From contig JAGVFD010000251.1 in the NCBI GenBank assembly GCA_020057805.1, positions 1 to 9,461 of the forward strand: DNA of 9,461 nt, in the 5' to 3' direction. How positions within the stretch are numbered: position 1 is the stretch's first letter; each line of letters opens with the position of its first letter. A program made the translations under genes and the position numbers. Shown piece by piece: positions 1-7,037 of this stretch. The stretch comes from Sideroxydans sp. GTDB lineage: Bacteria > Pseudomonadota > Gammaproteobacteria > Burkholderiales > Gallionellaceae. The notes under the pieces are model-generated. The model had not been told where the DNA came from, made no database searches, and saw only the letters and a program-made list of their open reading frames with translations.

Positions 1-26
1 CAACATACAGTAACCATGGCATTCTC

Positions 27-55
27 GCCCGCCTCGTGCGGGCAGTTTTGCTTTT
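27..55 (+). terminator. Hairpin terminator of an upstream gene
   Basis: A perfect 6-bp stem, GCCCGC (27-32) with GCGGGC (38-43), has a 5-nt loop and is followed by a T-rich run (AGTTTTGCTTTT). This is a plausible intrinsic terminator for a rightward gene lying mostly outside the window. That gene could end at the TAA at 11-13, but the three codons before it are too few to identify anything. Confidence 0.55.
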
Positions 56-381
56 ACGGTCGAAATTTTGTGATTATCCGTCGCTATCCCTGTAATTCGG
101 GCGATGTGTTGGATGAATTACAAGGATGCTGGTTGCGTTGTGATTGGACTTTGAGAGGGTTCGGTCGTTTTCGAAATTGGATATTTGCGGCGGTTGCGTG
201 GAGTCCTCTTTGCTTTGAAAAAGCATCGCGCTTAAATTTCTCACCACATTGAGTAAATTGTTTGTATGACCTATCAGCGCACCGCGTCGCGTCGCTTTAT
301 TCAGGTGGAGGCGGGGTCGCCACGTCAGGCTGGAAGAAGACCTTGGTTCAGCAAGTGGGTGAATAGATTGCCCCCGTAGTT
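56..381. other. Gene-free stretch upstream of ilvD
   Basis: About 320 nt hold no protein I recognise. Open frames on both strands here (for example 74-421 on the minus strand, or a 37-codon ATG frame at 266-379) lack a convincing ribosome binding site and resemble no family. A small perfect hairpin, TGCTTT/AAAGCA with a 3-nt loop, lies at 211-225 without a T-tail. I see no leader peptide rich in Ile, Leu or Val, so classical attenuation of ilvD is not supported. Confidence 0.4.
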
Positions 382-387
382 TAGAAT
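382..387 (+). promoter_or_regulatory. Candidate -10 box for ilvD
   Basis: TAGAAT (5 of 6 matches to TATAAT) lies 32 nt before the ilvD start and would give a leader of roughly 25 nt. No good -35 box is present at 16-18 bp spacing. The same 9-mer GTTTAGAAT precedes the soluble cytochrome gene (3669-3677), which makes it more likely to be a genuine promoter style of this genome. Confidence 0.4.
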
Positions 388-419
388 CACCCCTCTGTTC
401 ATCTTTAGGAATTCGCACC

Positions 420-2273
420 ATGCCTCAATACCGCTCCCACACCTCCACCCACGGTCGCAACATGGCTGGCGCTCGCTCTTTGTGGCGTGCGACCGGCATG
501 AAAGATGGCGATTTCGGCAAGCCCATCATCGCCATAGCTAACTCGTTCACGCAGTTCGTGCCCGGTCACGTGCACTTAAAAGACCTTGGTCAGATGGTGG
601 CGCGCGAGATCGAGAAGGCGGGCGGCATCGCCAAGGAGTTCAACACCATCGCAGTCGATGACGGCATCGCCATGGGACATGACGGTATGTTGTATTCTTT
701 GCCTTCGCGCGACCTCATTGCTGATTCGGTTGAATACATGTGCAACGCGCACTGTGCCGATGCGCTGGTGTGCATCTCTAATTGCGACAAGATCACGCCG
801 GGTATGTTGATGGCGGCGATGCGTTTGAATATCCCAGTCGTGTTCGTTTCCGGCGGGCCGATGGAGGCGGGCAAGGCGACCTTGCAAGGTAAAGTCGTTG
901 GCCTTGATTTGGTTGATGCGATGGTCGCGGCGGCGGACAGTCGCGTGAGTGATGCGGATGTGGATACGATCGAACGTTCTGCCTGCCCCACCTGTGGCTC
1001 TTGCTCGGGCATGTTCACCGCCAATTCGATGAACTGTTTGACCGAAGCATTGGGCTTGTCATTACCCGGCAACGGTTCACTGGTGGCGACACATGCCGAG
1101 CGCAAGCAACTCTTTTTGCGCGCTGGTCGCACTGTGGTGGAGTTGTGCAAACGCTACTACGAGCAAGACGACGCATCGGTATTGCCACGCAACATCGCTA
1201 CCTTTGATGCCTTTGAGAACGCGATGACGCTAGACATCGCGATGGGTGGATCGACCAATACGGTGCTGCACATTCTCGCCATTGCGAGTGAGGCGGGTGT
1301 CGATTTCACCATGAAGGATATGGATAGGTTGTCGCGTCATGTGCCGACCTTGTGCAAGGTCGCACCCTCGTCTGAATATCATTTGGAAGATGTGCATCGT
1401 GCGGGCGGTATCCCCGCCATTTTGGGCGAGCTCGACCGTGCGGGGCTGCTGCATAGCAACGTGAGCACTGTGCATAGCAAGACAATGCGCGAAGGGCTGC
1501 AACAGTGGGACATCGCACAGACGACTAATGAAGAAGCGAAAAAATTTTTCCGCGCTGCACCCGGCGGCATCGTCACCACCATCGCCTTCTCACAATCCAT
1601 GTTGTATCCCGAGTTGGATGCAGACAGAGCGACGGGCTGCATTCGCGACAACGCTCATGCCTATTCTAAAGACGGCGGCTTGGCGGTGTTACACGGCAAC
1701 ATCGCACTCGATGGCTGCATCGTAAAAACGGCGGGCGTGGATGAAAGTATCTTGAAATTCAGTGGACGTGCGCGCGTATTTGAAAGCCAAGATGCGGCGA
1801 CCGCAGGTATTTTGGCGGATGAAATTGTGGCCGGAGATGTGGTGGTGATTCGCTACGAAGGCCCGAAAGGCGGGCCTGGTATGCAAGAGATGTTGTACCC
1901 CACTTCGTACCTAAAATCGAAGGGGCTGGGCAAGGCGTGTGCCTTGCTCACAGACGGACGTTTCTCGGGCGGAACATCGGGTTTGAGCATAGGCCACGTC
2001 TCACCCGAGGCGGCGAGTGGTGGTGCAATTGGCCTAGTGGTCGAAGGCGACCGCATCGAAATCGACATCCCCAATCGCAGTATCAATTTAATGATTTCCG
2101 CCACCGAGATGGCGCAACGTCGTGCCGCGATGGATGCCCTTGGCAAGCAAGCTTGGAAGCCCGCCGCCGTGCGTCCGCGCAAAATTTCTGCTGCGCTGCG
2201 TGCCTATGCGGCAATGGTCACCTCGGCAGATAAAGGTGCGGTACGCGATGTGTCGCTGGTCGAAGGCAAGTAA
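420..2273 (+). CDS. ilvD: Dihydroxy-acid dehydratase IlvD
   Basis: IlvD is a cytoplasmic iron-sulfur enzyme that dehydrates 2,3-dihydroxy-isovalerate and 2,3-dihydroxy-3-methylvalerate to the 2-keto acids preceding valine/leucine and isoleucine. The 617 residues match the usual length (E. coli 616) and align nearly end to end with the E. coli protein as I recall it. Visible active-site elements are Asp81, Cys122-Asp123-Lys124 in the CDKITPGM signature (metal and cluster ligands and the lysine that is carbamylated), and Cys195 in [10 protein letters not shown]. Glu490 and Ser516, the latter in [10 protein letters not shown], also match; Ser516 corresponds to the proposed catalytic serine. The ATG at 420 has AGGA nine bases upstream, and MPQYRS matches the family N-terminus. 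It is the first gene of a tight rightward cluster, with the next start 24 nt after its stop. No other ilv or leu gene is in the window. Confidence 0.97.
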   Translation: MPQYRSHTSTHGRNMAGARSLWRATGMKDGDFGKPIIAIANSFTQFVPGHVHLKDLGQMVAREIEKAGGIAKEFNTIAVDDGIAMGHDGMLYSLPSRDLIADSVEYMCNAHCADALVCISNCDKITPGMLMAAMRLNIPVVFVSGGPMEAGKATLQGKVVGLDLVDAMVAAADSRVSDADVDTIERSACPTCGSCSGMFTANSMNCLTEALGLSLPGNGSLVATHAERKQLFLRAGRTVVELCKRYYEQDDASVLPRNIATFDAFENAMTLDIAMGGSTNTVLHILAIASEAGVDFTMKDMDRLSRHVPTLCKVAPSSEYHLEDVHRAGGIPAILGELDRAGLLHSNVSTVHSKTMREGLQQWDIAQTTNEEAKKFFRAAPGGIVTTIAFSQSMLYPELDADRATGCIRDNAHAYSKDGGLAVLHGNIALDGCIVKTAGVDESILKFSGRARVFESQDAATAGILADEIVAGDVVVIRYEGPKGGPGMQEMLYPTSYLKSKGLGKACALLTDGRFSGGTSGLSIGHVSPEAASGGAIGLVVEGDRIEIDIPNRSINLMISATEMAQRRAAMDALGKQAWKPAAVRPRKISAALRAYAAMVTSADKGAVRDVSLVEGK

Positions 2274-2297
2274 TCGGCATCAATAAGCGGAGGCATT

Positions 2298-2921
2298 GTG
2301 AAAACCATCCTCATTGCAAATCCTAAAGGCGGCAGTGGTAAAACCACGCTGTCCACCAACATCGCGGGTTACCTTGCCTCGCGCGGGCAACGTGTGGCGA
2401 TATTGGATTTGGATAGGCAAAAATCAGCCACGCAGTGGCTGGCAATGCGCACACCTAGCTTGCCTAGTATCGAGGTGATGCAGACGGAGGGGGAGAGAAA
2501 CTCCCCTCTGGACTGGCTGGTAATTGATTCGCCAGCGGGGCTGCATGGTAAAAATTTAGAACACGCATTGAAGTTGGTGCATCGCGTGATTGTGCCCATT
2601 GCCCCTTCCGCGTTTGACATTCAGGCCAGCCACGAATTTTTGCAATTGCTGCATCACGAAAAGATGGTGCGCAAAGGTAAAGTGTCGGTCGGAGTGGTGG
2701 GTATGCGTATGGATCCGCGTACCCGTGCGGCGCTCACCTTGGAGCAGTTTTTGCAGGGCTTGGATTTGCCTATCCTCGCTTACTTGCGCGAGACACAAGC
2801 CTATGTGAATGCGGGATTTGAAGGGAAATCGCTGTTTGATTTGCCACCCTCTCAGGCGCAGCGTGAGTTGGAACAGTGGACGTATTTGTTGGCGTGGTTA
2901 GAGCAGGTAGAGACAGATTAG
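2298..2921 (+). CDS. Orphan ParA/MinD-family P-loop ATPase
   Basis: A 207-residue SIMIBI-class ATPase. The deviant Walker A motif KGGSGKTT is at residues 10-17, with signature Lys10 and P-loop Lys15. A switch I-like DLDRQ is at 37-41, where classical ParA has DxDPQ, and the Walker B-type segment LVIDSPAG has Asp77. Such ATPases dimerise around ATP to position plasmids, chromosomes or protein cargo. At this size it lacks the N-terminal DNA-binding domain of plasmid ParA proteins of the larger type. No ParB partner or parS-like repeat is visible, so the cargo is unknown. The start is GTG at 2298 with GGAGG ending 4 nt upstream, a rather short spacing. It lies 24 nt after ilvD and 22 nt before a lipoprotein cytochrome gene, so co-transcription is likely. 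A chromosome-partitioning label would be overreach. Confidence 0.85.
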   Translation: MKTILIANPKGGSGKTTLSTNIAGYLASRGQRVAILDLDRQKSATQWLAMRTPSLPSIEVMQTEGERNSPLDWLVIDSPAGLHGKNLEHALKLVHRVIVPIAPSAFDIQASHEFLQLLHHEKMVRKGKVSVGVVGMRMDPRTRAALTLEQFLQGLDLPILAYLRETQAYVNAGFEGKSLFDLPPSQAQRELEQWTYLLAWLEQVETD

Positions 2922-2943
2922 TTAATCAAACAGGAGAATCAAA

Positions 2944-3591
2944 ATGAATCAAAAGTGGATTTTGTTGGTGGCGGTGTTGGCGTTAGTGGCTTGTCAAAGT
3001 AAGAAGCCGCAAGCGGTGGTGGCTGCCCCAGCACCTGAAGTCGTTGTGCTTTCGCCCGCGCCTGTCGCGCTAGTTGAGCCGGCGCCAGTGGTCGTTGCGC
3101 CTGTGGCGGCAGTTGAAGTGCCTGTTCCAGTGGTGGCGTCAACTCCCGCTGTCGTTGCCGTGCCTACACCAGCAGTTGCTCCCGTCGTTGCGGCAAAACC
3201 TGTTGCGGTTGCAGTCCCTGTGGTGGTGGTTGCCAAGCCTGTGGTGGTGGTTGCCAAGCCTGTGGTGGTGGTTGCCAAGCCTGTGGTGGTTGCGCCTAAA
3301 CCCGTTGCGCCCACAGCAGCTGTAGTGGTTGCCAATACGGTCGATGCTTTAGCTATCGCCAAAAAGCGCAACTGCTTGGCTTGCCATAGCGTGGACAAGA
3401 AAGTGGTCGGACCAGCCTGGAAAGACGTTTCAGCCAAGAATCGCGGAGATGCGGGCGCACAAGCGCGCTTGGAAGCGAAGATTGCCAAAGGTGGCAGTGG
3501 CGCATGGGGCAGCATCCCCATGCCGCCTCAACCGCAAGTGACGGCGGAAGAGCGCACACAACTTGCACGGTTTATTTTGAATTTGAAATAA
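2944..3591 (+). CDS. Lipoprotein cytochrome c with a long Val/Pro/Lys linker
   Basis: The 215-residue product has three parts. Residues 1-17 are a lipoprotein signal ending in the lipobox LVAC, with Cys17 the expected lipidated residue. Residues 18-132 are a low-complexity linker of Val, Ala, Pro and a few Lys, including VVVVAKP three times in a row (93-113) and a shortened copy (114-120). Residues 133-215 form a class I c551/c552-type heme domain with CLACH (144-148) and the probable axial Met193 in GSIPMPPQ. It should be a membrane-anchored periplasmic electron carrier with the heme on a flexible leash. The residue after Cys17 is Gln, not Asp, which would favour outer-membrane sorting by the E. 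coli rule (inference). The ATG has AGGAGA six bases upstream. It lies 22 nt after the ParA-like gene, and the heme domain closely resembles the next gene downstream. The redox partner is unknown. Confidence 0.9.
   Translation: MNQKWILLVAVLALVACQSKKPQAVVAAPAPEVVVLSPAPVALVEPAPVVVAPVAAVEVPVPVVASTPAVVAVPTPAVAPVVAAKPVAVAVPVVVVAKPVVVVAKPVVVVAKPVVVAPKPVAPTAAVVVANTVDALAIAKKRNCLACHSVDKKVVGPAWKDVSAKNRGDAGAQARLEAKIAKGGSGAWGSIPMPPQPQVTAEERTQLARFILNLK
3220..3297 (+). repeat. In-frame 21-bp tandem repeat in the cytochrome linker
   Basis: Three identical 21-bp units (3220-3240, 3241-3261, 3262-3282), each reading GTGGTGGTGG TTGCCAAGCCT and encoding VVVVAKP, are followed by a shorter diverged copy at 3283-3297 or so. 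The unit length is a multiple of three, so gain or loss of copies would change linker length without breaking the frame. Confidence 0.95.
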
Positions 3592-3649
3592 TTAAACAAG
3601 CCGTCAACCGAATGAATTCAGCTTGCGTTCCTCGCACACCGCTTACTGT

Positions 3650-3677
3650 TTGCAATTCATGCGGGGTTGTTTAGAAT
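3650..3677 (+). promoter_or_regulatory. Promoter of the soluble cytochrome c gene
   Basis: TTGCAA (3650-3655) and TAGAAT (3672-3677) are separated by 16 bp and form a reasonable sigma70-type promoter about 63 nt upstream of the cytochrome start. The -10 context GTTTAGAAT is the same as upstream of ilvD. A 7-bp inverted pair, ATGAATT (3612-3618) and AATTCAT (3654-3660), overlaps the -35 region. It could be an operator but may equally be chance. Confidence 0.55.
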
Positions 3678-3740
3678 GCGGCCGGGGTCAAACACTCCGC
3701 TCGATGTGAATGCAGTCAAAACTTAAAAATGGAGAAACAC

Positions 3741-4055
3741 ATGAAATCTATCGTTACAAGCATGATCGTAGCAGCAGGCCTGATGGTTGCTGGTTCCGCA
3801 ATGGCAGCTGACATGCCAGCTGTTGCAAAGAAGAACAATTGCACCGCTTGCCACGCTGTGGACAAGAAGGTGGTTGGTCCATCTTGGAAAGCAGTTGCTG
3901 ACAAGTACAAAGGCGACGCAGCAGCTTACGACAAGCTGGCAGCTAAAGTTAAAAAGGGTGGTTCAGGTGCTTGGGGTTCTATGCCAATGCCAGCTAACCC
4001 AAAAGTTAGCGATGCAGACATGGCTGAAATGATGGCATTCATTAAAGGCCTGTAA
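3741..4055 (+). CDS. Periplasmic cytochrome c (c551/c552 type)
   Basis: A 104-residue class I cytochrome c and soluble periplasmic electron carrier. Residues 1-22 are a Sec signal peptide ending in the AMA cleavage site. CTACH at 34-38 is the heme attachment motif, and Met83 in GSMPMPANP is the probable axial ligand, as in Pseudomonas c551. I chose ATG 3741 over the in-frame ATG at 3729 because GGAGA (3731-3735) sits five bases before 3741 and overlaps the earlier ATG, and because the signal peptide then starts with a normal MKS. Over half of the residues are identical to the heme domain of the upstream lipoprotein, so the two are tandem paralogs. Codon choice is strongly biased (GCA/GCT for Ala, AAG/AAC, GGT), unlike its neighbours, and suggests high expression. 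It has its own promoter and a strong terminator. It probably feeds a terminal oxidase or reductase, but the partner cannot be told from the sequence. Confidence 0.95.
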   Translation: MKSIVTSMIVAAGLMVAGSAMAADMPAVAKKNNCTACHAVDKKVVGPSWKAVADKYKGDAAAYDKLAAKVKKGGSGAWGSMPMPANPKVSDADMAEMMAFIKGL

Positions 4056-4079
4056 TTTCGCTTGAAGTAATAAACAGAG

Positions 4080-4103
4080 AAGCCGGCGCAAGCCGGCTTT
4101 TTT
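4080..4103 (+). terminator. Strong intrinsic terminator after the cytochrome gene
   Basis: The 8-bp stem AAGCCGGC (4080-4087) pairs with GCCGGCTT (4092-4099) across a GCAA tetraloop of the stable GNRA type. T4098-T4103 supply a run of six T. It lies 24 nt after the cytochrome stop codon. Confidence 0.95.
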
Positions 4104-4171
4104 GTTGCTCATCGTGTGGGCAGGGTAGGTGGGTTGAGCTACAGCAAGCCATCAGGGGGCAAGCGGCTGGT

Positions 4172-4177
4172 TATAAT
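4172..4177 (+). promoter_or_regulatory. -10 box for the AGCS symporter gene
   Basis: A perfect TATAAT lies 32 nt before the symporter start, downstream of the cytochrome terminator. No good -35 box is found at standard spacing (CCATCA at 17 bp), so an activator may be needed or the promoter may be weak. Confidence 0.5.
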
Positions 4178-4209
4178 CGCGCTCACATAAAAGTATTTAG
4201 GGAATAAAA

Positions 4210-5724
4210 ATGAAAATTCGATTGATAGTGGGTGTTTGCTTGATCGCGCTGATGCCCTTTTCAGCCTATGCCGCTGAATCCAGCTTGGATGCCTTGTTTG
4301 GCAGCATCAATGGCTTTCTGGCGCAGATTATTTTCTACGATATTTTCCCTGGCGAACCCAAGATGCCATTCATCGTGGCTTGGCTAATTGTGGCGGCGGT
4401 GTTTCTTACCTTGCGTTTTAGCTTCGTCAATTTACGCTTGATGCGCCATGCGTATCGGGTTATTCGCGGCAAATACCGCACCGCAGACGATAAGGGCGAA
4501 GTTTCTCCTTTTCAAGCCTTATCCACTGCGCTATCTGCCACGGTGGGGCTGGGTAATATCGCGGGGGTGGCGATTGCCATTTCTATCGGCGGGCCAGGCG
4601 CCACGTTCTGGATGATTGTGGCGGGCTTCCTGGGTATGACAACCAAATTCACCGAAGCCAGCCTAGCGCAAATGTATCGCCGTGTACGCCCTGATGGTCG
4701 TCTTATGGGCGGTGCGATGGAATATCTATCCACGGGATTAGCTGAACGCGGCGCGCCGAAAACAGGCAAGGTGCTGGCGATTATGTTTGCCATCTTCACC
4801 ATTCTGGGTTCGCTCGGCGCGGGTAGCGCGTTTCAAGTGAGCCAGTCGATGGGCGCAGTGCAAGCGCAAATTCCTTTCTTCAAAGAGTTTCCAATCGCCT
4901 ACGGTCTGCTCATGGCGGTGGCTGTTGGCCTTGTTATTATTGGCGGTTTGCGGCGTATCGCGCATGTGGCAGAAGCGGTTGTGCCGACGATGGTTATTAT
5001 CTATGTAGGGGCGTGTATTTGGATTATCGGCAGTAATGCGGCCTTGATTCCTGATGCGCTGATTAAAATTGTGACGGAAGCATTTTCGCCTATCGCAGTG
5101 GCAGGCGGCATGGTGGGCGTGGTGGTGCAGGGCTTTAAGCGCGCGGTATTTTCTTCTGAAGCAGGGCTGGGGTCGGCTGCGATCGCGCACTCTACCGCCT
5201 CTGTGAAATACCCTGTGCGCCAAGGCTTGGTCGCGTTATACGAACCTTTCATCGACACCGTGGTGATTTGCACCATGACCGCGTTGGTGATTGTCATCAC
5301 CGGGGTTTATAACGCGCCAGAATATGAAGCCATTCGCGCGGCTAGCCAAGGCGCAACGCTCACCTCGATGGCGTTCGCCACCATCTCGGATTGGTTTCCC
5401 GCCATCCTCGCGCTGTCAGTGGTGCTGTTCGCTTACAGTACCGCCATCTCGTGGTCTTATTACGGCGAGCGCTGCTGGGTGTATGTGTTCGGCGAGCGCT
5501 ACTCACTGTTATACAAAGCGATTTTTATTGGCTTCGTGATTATCGCTTCAGTGGTGAGTGCCGCTAATTTGGTGGACTTCACCGATTTGCTCGTACTGTC
5601 GATGGCTTTCCCCAATTTGATTGGCCTCTACTTATTGAGTGGAAAAGTGAAGATTGCCTTGGCGGAATATGAAGCTAAATTAGCCAGCGGCGAGTTGGAT
5701 CGAGAAGCGAGTGGCAGAGGTTAA
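4210..5724 (+). CDS. Sodium:alanine/glycine symporter (AGCS family)
   Basis: A 504-residue inner-membrane carrier of the alanine or glycine:cation symporter family (DagA/AlsT/GlyP type), which takes up small neutral amino acids with Na+. Family features include LSTALSATVGLGNIAGVAIA (about 104-123), GGPGATFWM (127-135) and GMTTKFTEA (142-150). Also present are FSSEAGLGSAAIAH in the middle and a YYGERCWVYVFG segment near residue 420. About ten hydrophobic helices follow a short N-terminal segment that resembles a cleavable signal (ending SAYA at 18-21). The ATG at 4210 has AGGG seven bases upstream. Exact substrate cannot be assigned. The gene appears monocistronic, and its TAA shares the TTAA tetranucleotide with the stop codon of the convergent permease gene. 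Confidence 0.93.
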   Translation: MKIRLIVGVCLIALMPFSAYAAESSLDALFGSINGFLAQIIFYDIFPGEPKMPFIVAWLIVAAVFLTLRFSFVNLRLMRHAYRVIRGKYRTADDKGEVSPFQALSTALSATVGLGNIAGVAIAISIGGPGATFWMIVAGFLGMTTKFTEASLAQMYRRVRPDGRLMGGAMEYLSTGLAERGAPKTGKVLAIMFAIFTILGSLGAGSAFQVSQSMGAVQAQIPFFKEFPIAYGLLMAVAVGLVIIGGLRRIAHVAEAVVPTMVIIYVGACIWIIGSNAALIPDALIKIVTEAFSPIAVAGGMVGVVVQGFKRAVFSSEAGLGSAAIAHSTASVKYPVRQGLVALYEPFIDTVVICTMTALVIVITGVYNAPEYEAIRAASQGATLTSMAFATISDWFPAILALSVVLFAYSTAISWSYYGERCWVYVFGERYSLLYKAIFIGFVIIASVVSAANLVDFTDLLVLSMAFPNLIGLYLLSGKVKIALAEYEAKLASGELDREASGRG

Positions 5725-6518
5725 GTAATCGCCTTGAGTAGTAGCTTGGTGGCGAGTGCCAATAACACCACCGCAAAAAATTTACGCAACAGCCCAACAT
5801 TCATTTGATGGCCTGTTTTTGCACCTAGGGGAGCAGTTATCACGCTGGCAATTGCCGCAGTGAGTAGTGCAGGAAGGTAAATAAAGCCGAGGTGAGGTGA
5901 AGGGAGTTGGGTGAGGTGCAGACCAATCAAAATATAGCCAATCGTGCCGCCCACGGCGATGGGGAAGCCAATGGCCGAAGCCGTTCCAATTGCGCGCCGC
6001 AAAGGTAAGTTGCACCAAATCAAAAACGGAACCACGACCGTTCCGCCACCGATGGAAACGAGGCTGCTCAACCATCCTGTGAATATCCCGAAAGCGTTCA
6101 TCCCCAGCGGCTTGGGTAAATCGCGTTCTGCGTGAGGTTTGATGTCCAGCAAAATTTGCGCGGCGGCGAGGTAGACGAACAACGCGAAAAAAATAATTAA
6201 GAAGTGTGGTGATACCTGTGCGGCAGACAGCGCACCTAAACCCGTCCCTAGCAAAATACCTGGTGTGATGTTGCGCACCACGGCCCAATCCACTGCTCCA
6301 TGTTGGTGGTGTTTGCGCAGACTCGCAAGTGAGGTAAAAAGAATTGTTGCCATGCCCGTGCCGAGTGCGAGATGCATCGCCTGTTCCTGAGGAAAAGCTT
6401 GTGCCTCAAACAGCCAGAAAAATACAGGCACTAAAATTGTGCCACCACCAATGCCAAACATGCCGCCTAAAAATCCAGCAATCGCCCCCAGCAATAGATA
6501 CGCGAGATACCACTCCAT
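5721..6518 (-). CDS. TauE/SafE-family membrane permease
   Basis: A 265-residue inner-membrane protein of the TauE/SafE (DUF81) family, members of which are linked to export or import of sulfite, sulfoacetate, taurine-derived and other small anions. The family's internal duplication is clear: GFLGGMFGIGGGTILVP (15-31) in the first half and SSLVSIGGGTVVVPFL (151-166) in the second, each starting a hydrophobic helix bundle. Roughly seven to eight membrane segments are expected. The ATG at 6518 overlaps the stop codon of the EVE-domain gene as TAATG, so translation is probably coupled and the two share an mRNA. The substrate is unknown, and no sulfur-metabolism gene is nearby. Its stop codon interlocks with that of the convergent symporter gene. 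Confidence 0.9.
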   Translation of the reverse strand: MEWYLAYLLLGAIAGFLGGMFGIGGGTILVPVFFWLFEAQAFPQEQAMHLALGTGMATILFTSLASLRKHHQHGAVDWAVVRNITPGILLGTGLGALSAAQVSPHFLIIFFALFVYLAAAQILLDIKPHAERDLPKPLGMNAFGIFTGWLSSLVSIGGGTVVVPFLIWCNLPLRRAIGTASAIGFPIAVGGTIGYILIGLHLTQLPSPHLGFIYLPALLTAAIASVITAPLGAKTGHQMNVGLLRKFFAVVLLALATKLLLKAIT

Positions 6519-6982
6519 TATTTGCCCGCCAATTTAGTCGTGATGAATTTCCACTCGGACAGTTCGACTGGCGTGATTGACAGTCGATTGCCGCGTTGCA
6601 AGGTACGCATATTTTCGAGTTCGGGATGGCGGCGCATTATGTCGAGTGAGATGAGTGAGATTTTCTTCACCAATTGCACATCGACATTGAACCAGCGCGG
6701 TGTTTCATGCGTGGCTTTCTCATCAAAGTATTTGCTCTTCTTATTGAACTGCGTCGCATCAGGATAGGCGCTGCTACTCACTTGTGCGATGCCTGCGATG
6801 CCGGGCTCTTTGCAGTTGGAGTGGTAGAACAATACGCCATCACCGACCTGCATCTGGTCGCGCATGAAATTGCGAGCTTGGTAGTTGCGTACGCCATACC
6901 AAGCGACGGTCTGATTTTTGAATCCGGCTAGGTCGTCGATGCTGACATCGCCGGGTTCAGATTTCATTAGCCAATAGCGCAT
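6518..6982 (-). CDS. EVE-domain protein (THYN1-like)
   Basis: A 154-residue single-domain protein of the EVE family (PUA/YTH-like fold), which as a family binds modified bases in DNA or RNA. The match is to the subfamily shared with human thymocyte nuclear protein 1: YWLMKSEP (3-10), SIDDL (14-18), WYGVRNYQARNFMRD (28-42), FYHSNCKEPGIAGIA (52-66), AYPD (72-75) and RLSITPV (133-139). Length is typical for the bacterial form. Its target is unknown, and no modification or restriction genes sit beside it. Here it lies downstream of the 6S RNA gene and is coupled to a TauE/SafE permease. I see no strong promoter or ribosome binding site just before its ATG, so read-through from the ssrS/zapA side may contribute. 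Confidence 0.92.
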   Translation of the reverse strand: MRYWLMKSEPGDVSIDDLAGFKNQTVAWYGVRNYQARNFMRDQMQVGDGVLFYHSNCKEPGIAGIAQVSSSAYPDATQFNKKSKYFDEKATHETPRWFNVDVQLVKKISLISLDIMRRHPELENMRTLQRGNRLSITPVELSEWKFITTKLAGK

Positions 6983-6999
6983 AAAGTAGTCTCAGCTTG

Positions 7000-7033
7000 T
7001 TCCGTCATTCCTGCCTACGCCGGAATGACGGAA
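7000..7033. repeat. Palindromic dispersed-type repeat (ATTCC...GGAAT)
   Basis: A perfect 12-bp inverted repeat, TTCCGTCATTCC (7000-7011) and GGAATGACGGAA (7022-7033), surrounds the 10-nt centre TGCCTACGCC. The ATTCC-N10-GGAAT core resembles short repeats scattered in many proteobacterial genomes (REP-like, or Neisseria dRS3-like). It lies between the ssrS terminator and the EVE gene. No T-run follows on the EVE-proximal side, so a terminator role is not supported. Only one copy is in the window, so its dispersed nature is inferred from resemblance. Confidence 0.7.
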
Positions 7034-7037
7034 TTAC

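Noticed and set aside
266..379. 37-codon ATG frame upstream of ilvD
   Set aside because: No Shine-Dalgarno, no recognisable product and no run of Ile/Val/Leu codons that would make it an attenuator peptide.
74..421. 115-codon minus-strand frame opposite the ilvD upstream region
   Set aside because: Composition and sequence resemble no protein, and it starts inside the ilvD start region without a ribosome binding site.
1538..1550. A-run/T-run in ilvD as a possible frameshift or slippery site
   Set aside because: The frame on both sides matches the IlvD family without interruption, so the run only encodes Lys-Lys-Phe-Phe.
2298..2921. ParA-like gene considered as a plasmid or integrated-element partition locus
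   Set aside because: No ParB, parS repeats, integrase or tRNA attachment site; it sits inside a chromosomal ilvD cluster with similar base composition.
3220..3297. Short regular repeats considered as a CRISPR array
   Set aside because: The 21-bp units are directly adjacent with no spacers and lie in frame inside a coding gene.
2994..3521. Long antisense open frame (175 codons) opposite the lipoprotein cytochrome
   Set aside because: Its Ala/Thr/Gly-rich product is just the complement of the Val/Ala/Pro codon repeats; no ribosome binding site and no family resemblance.
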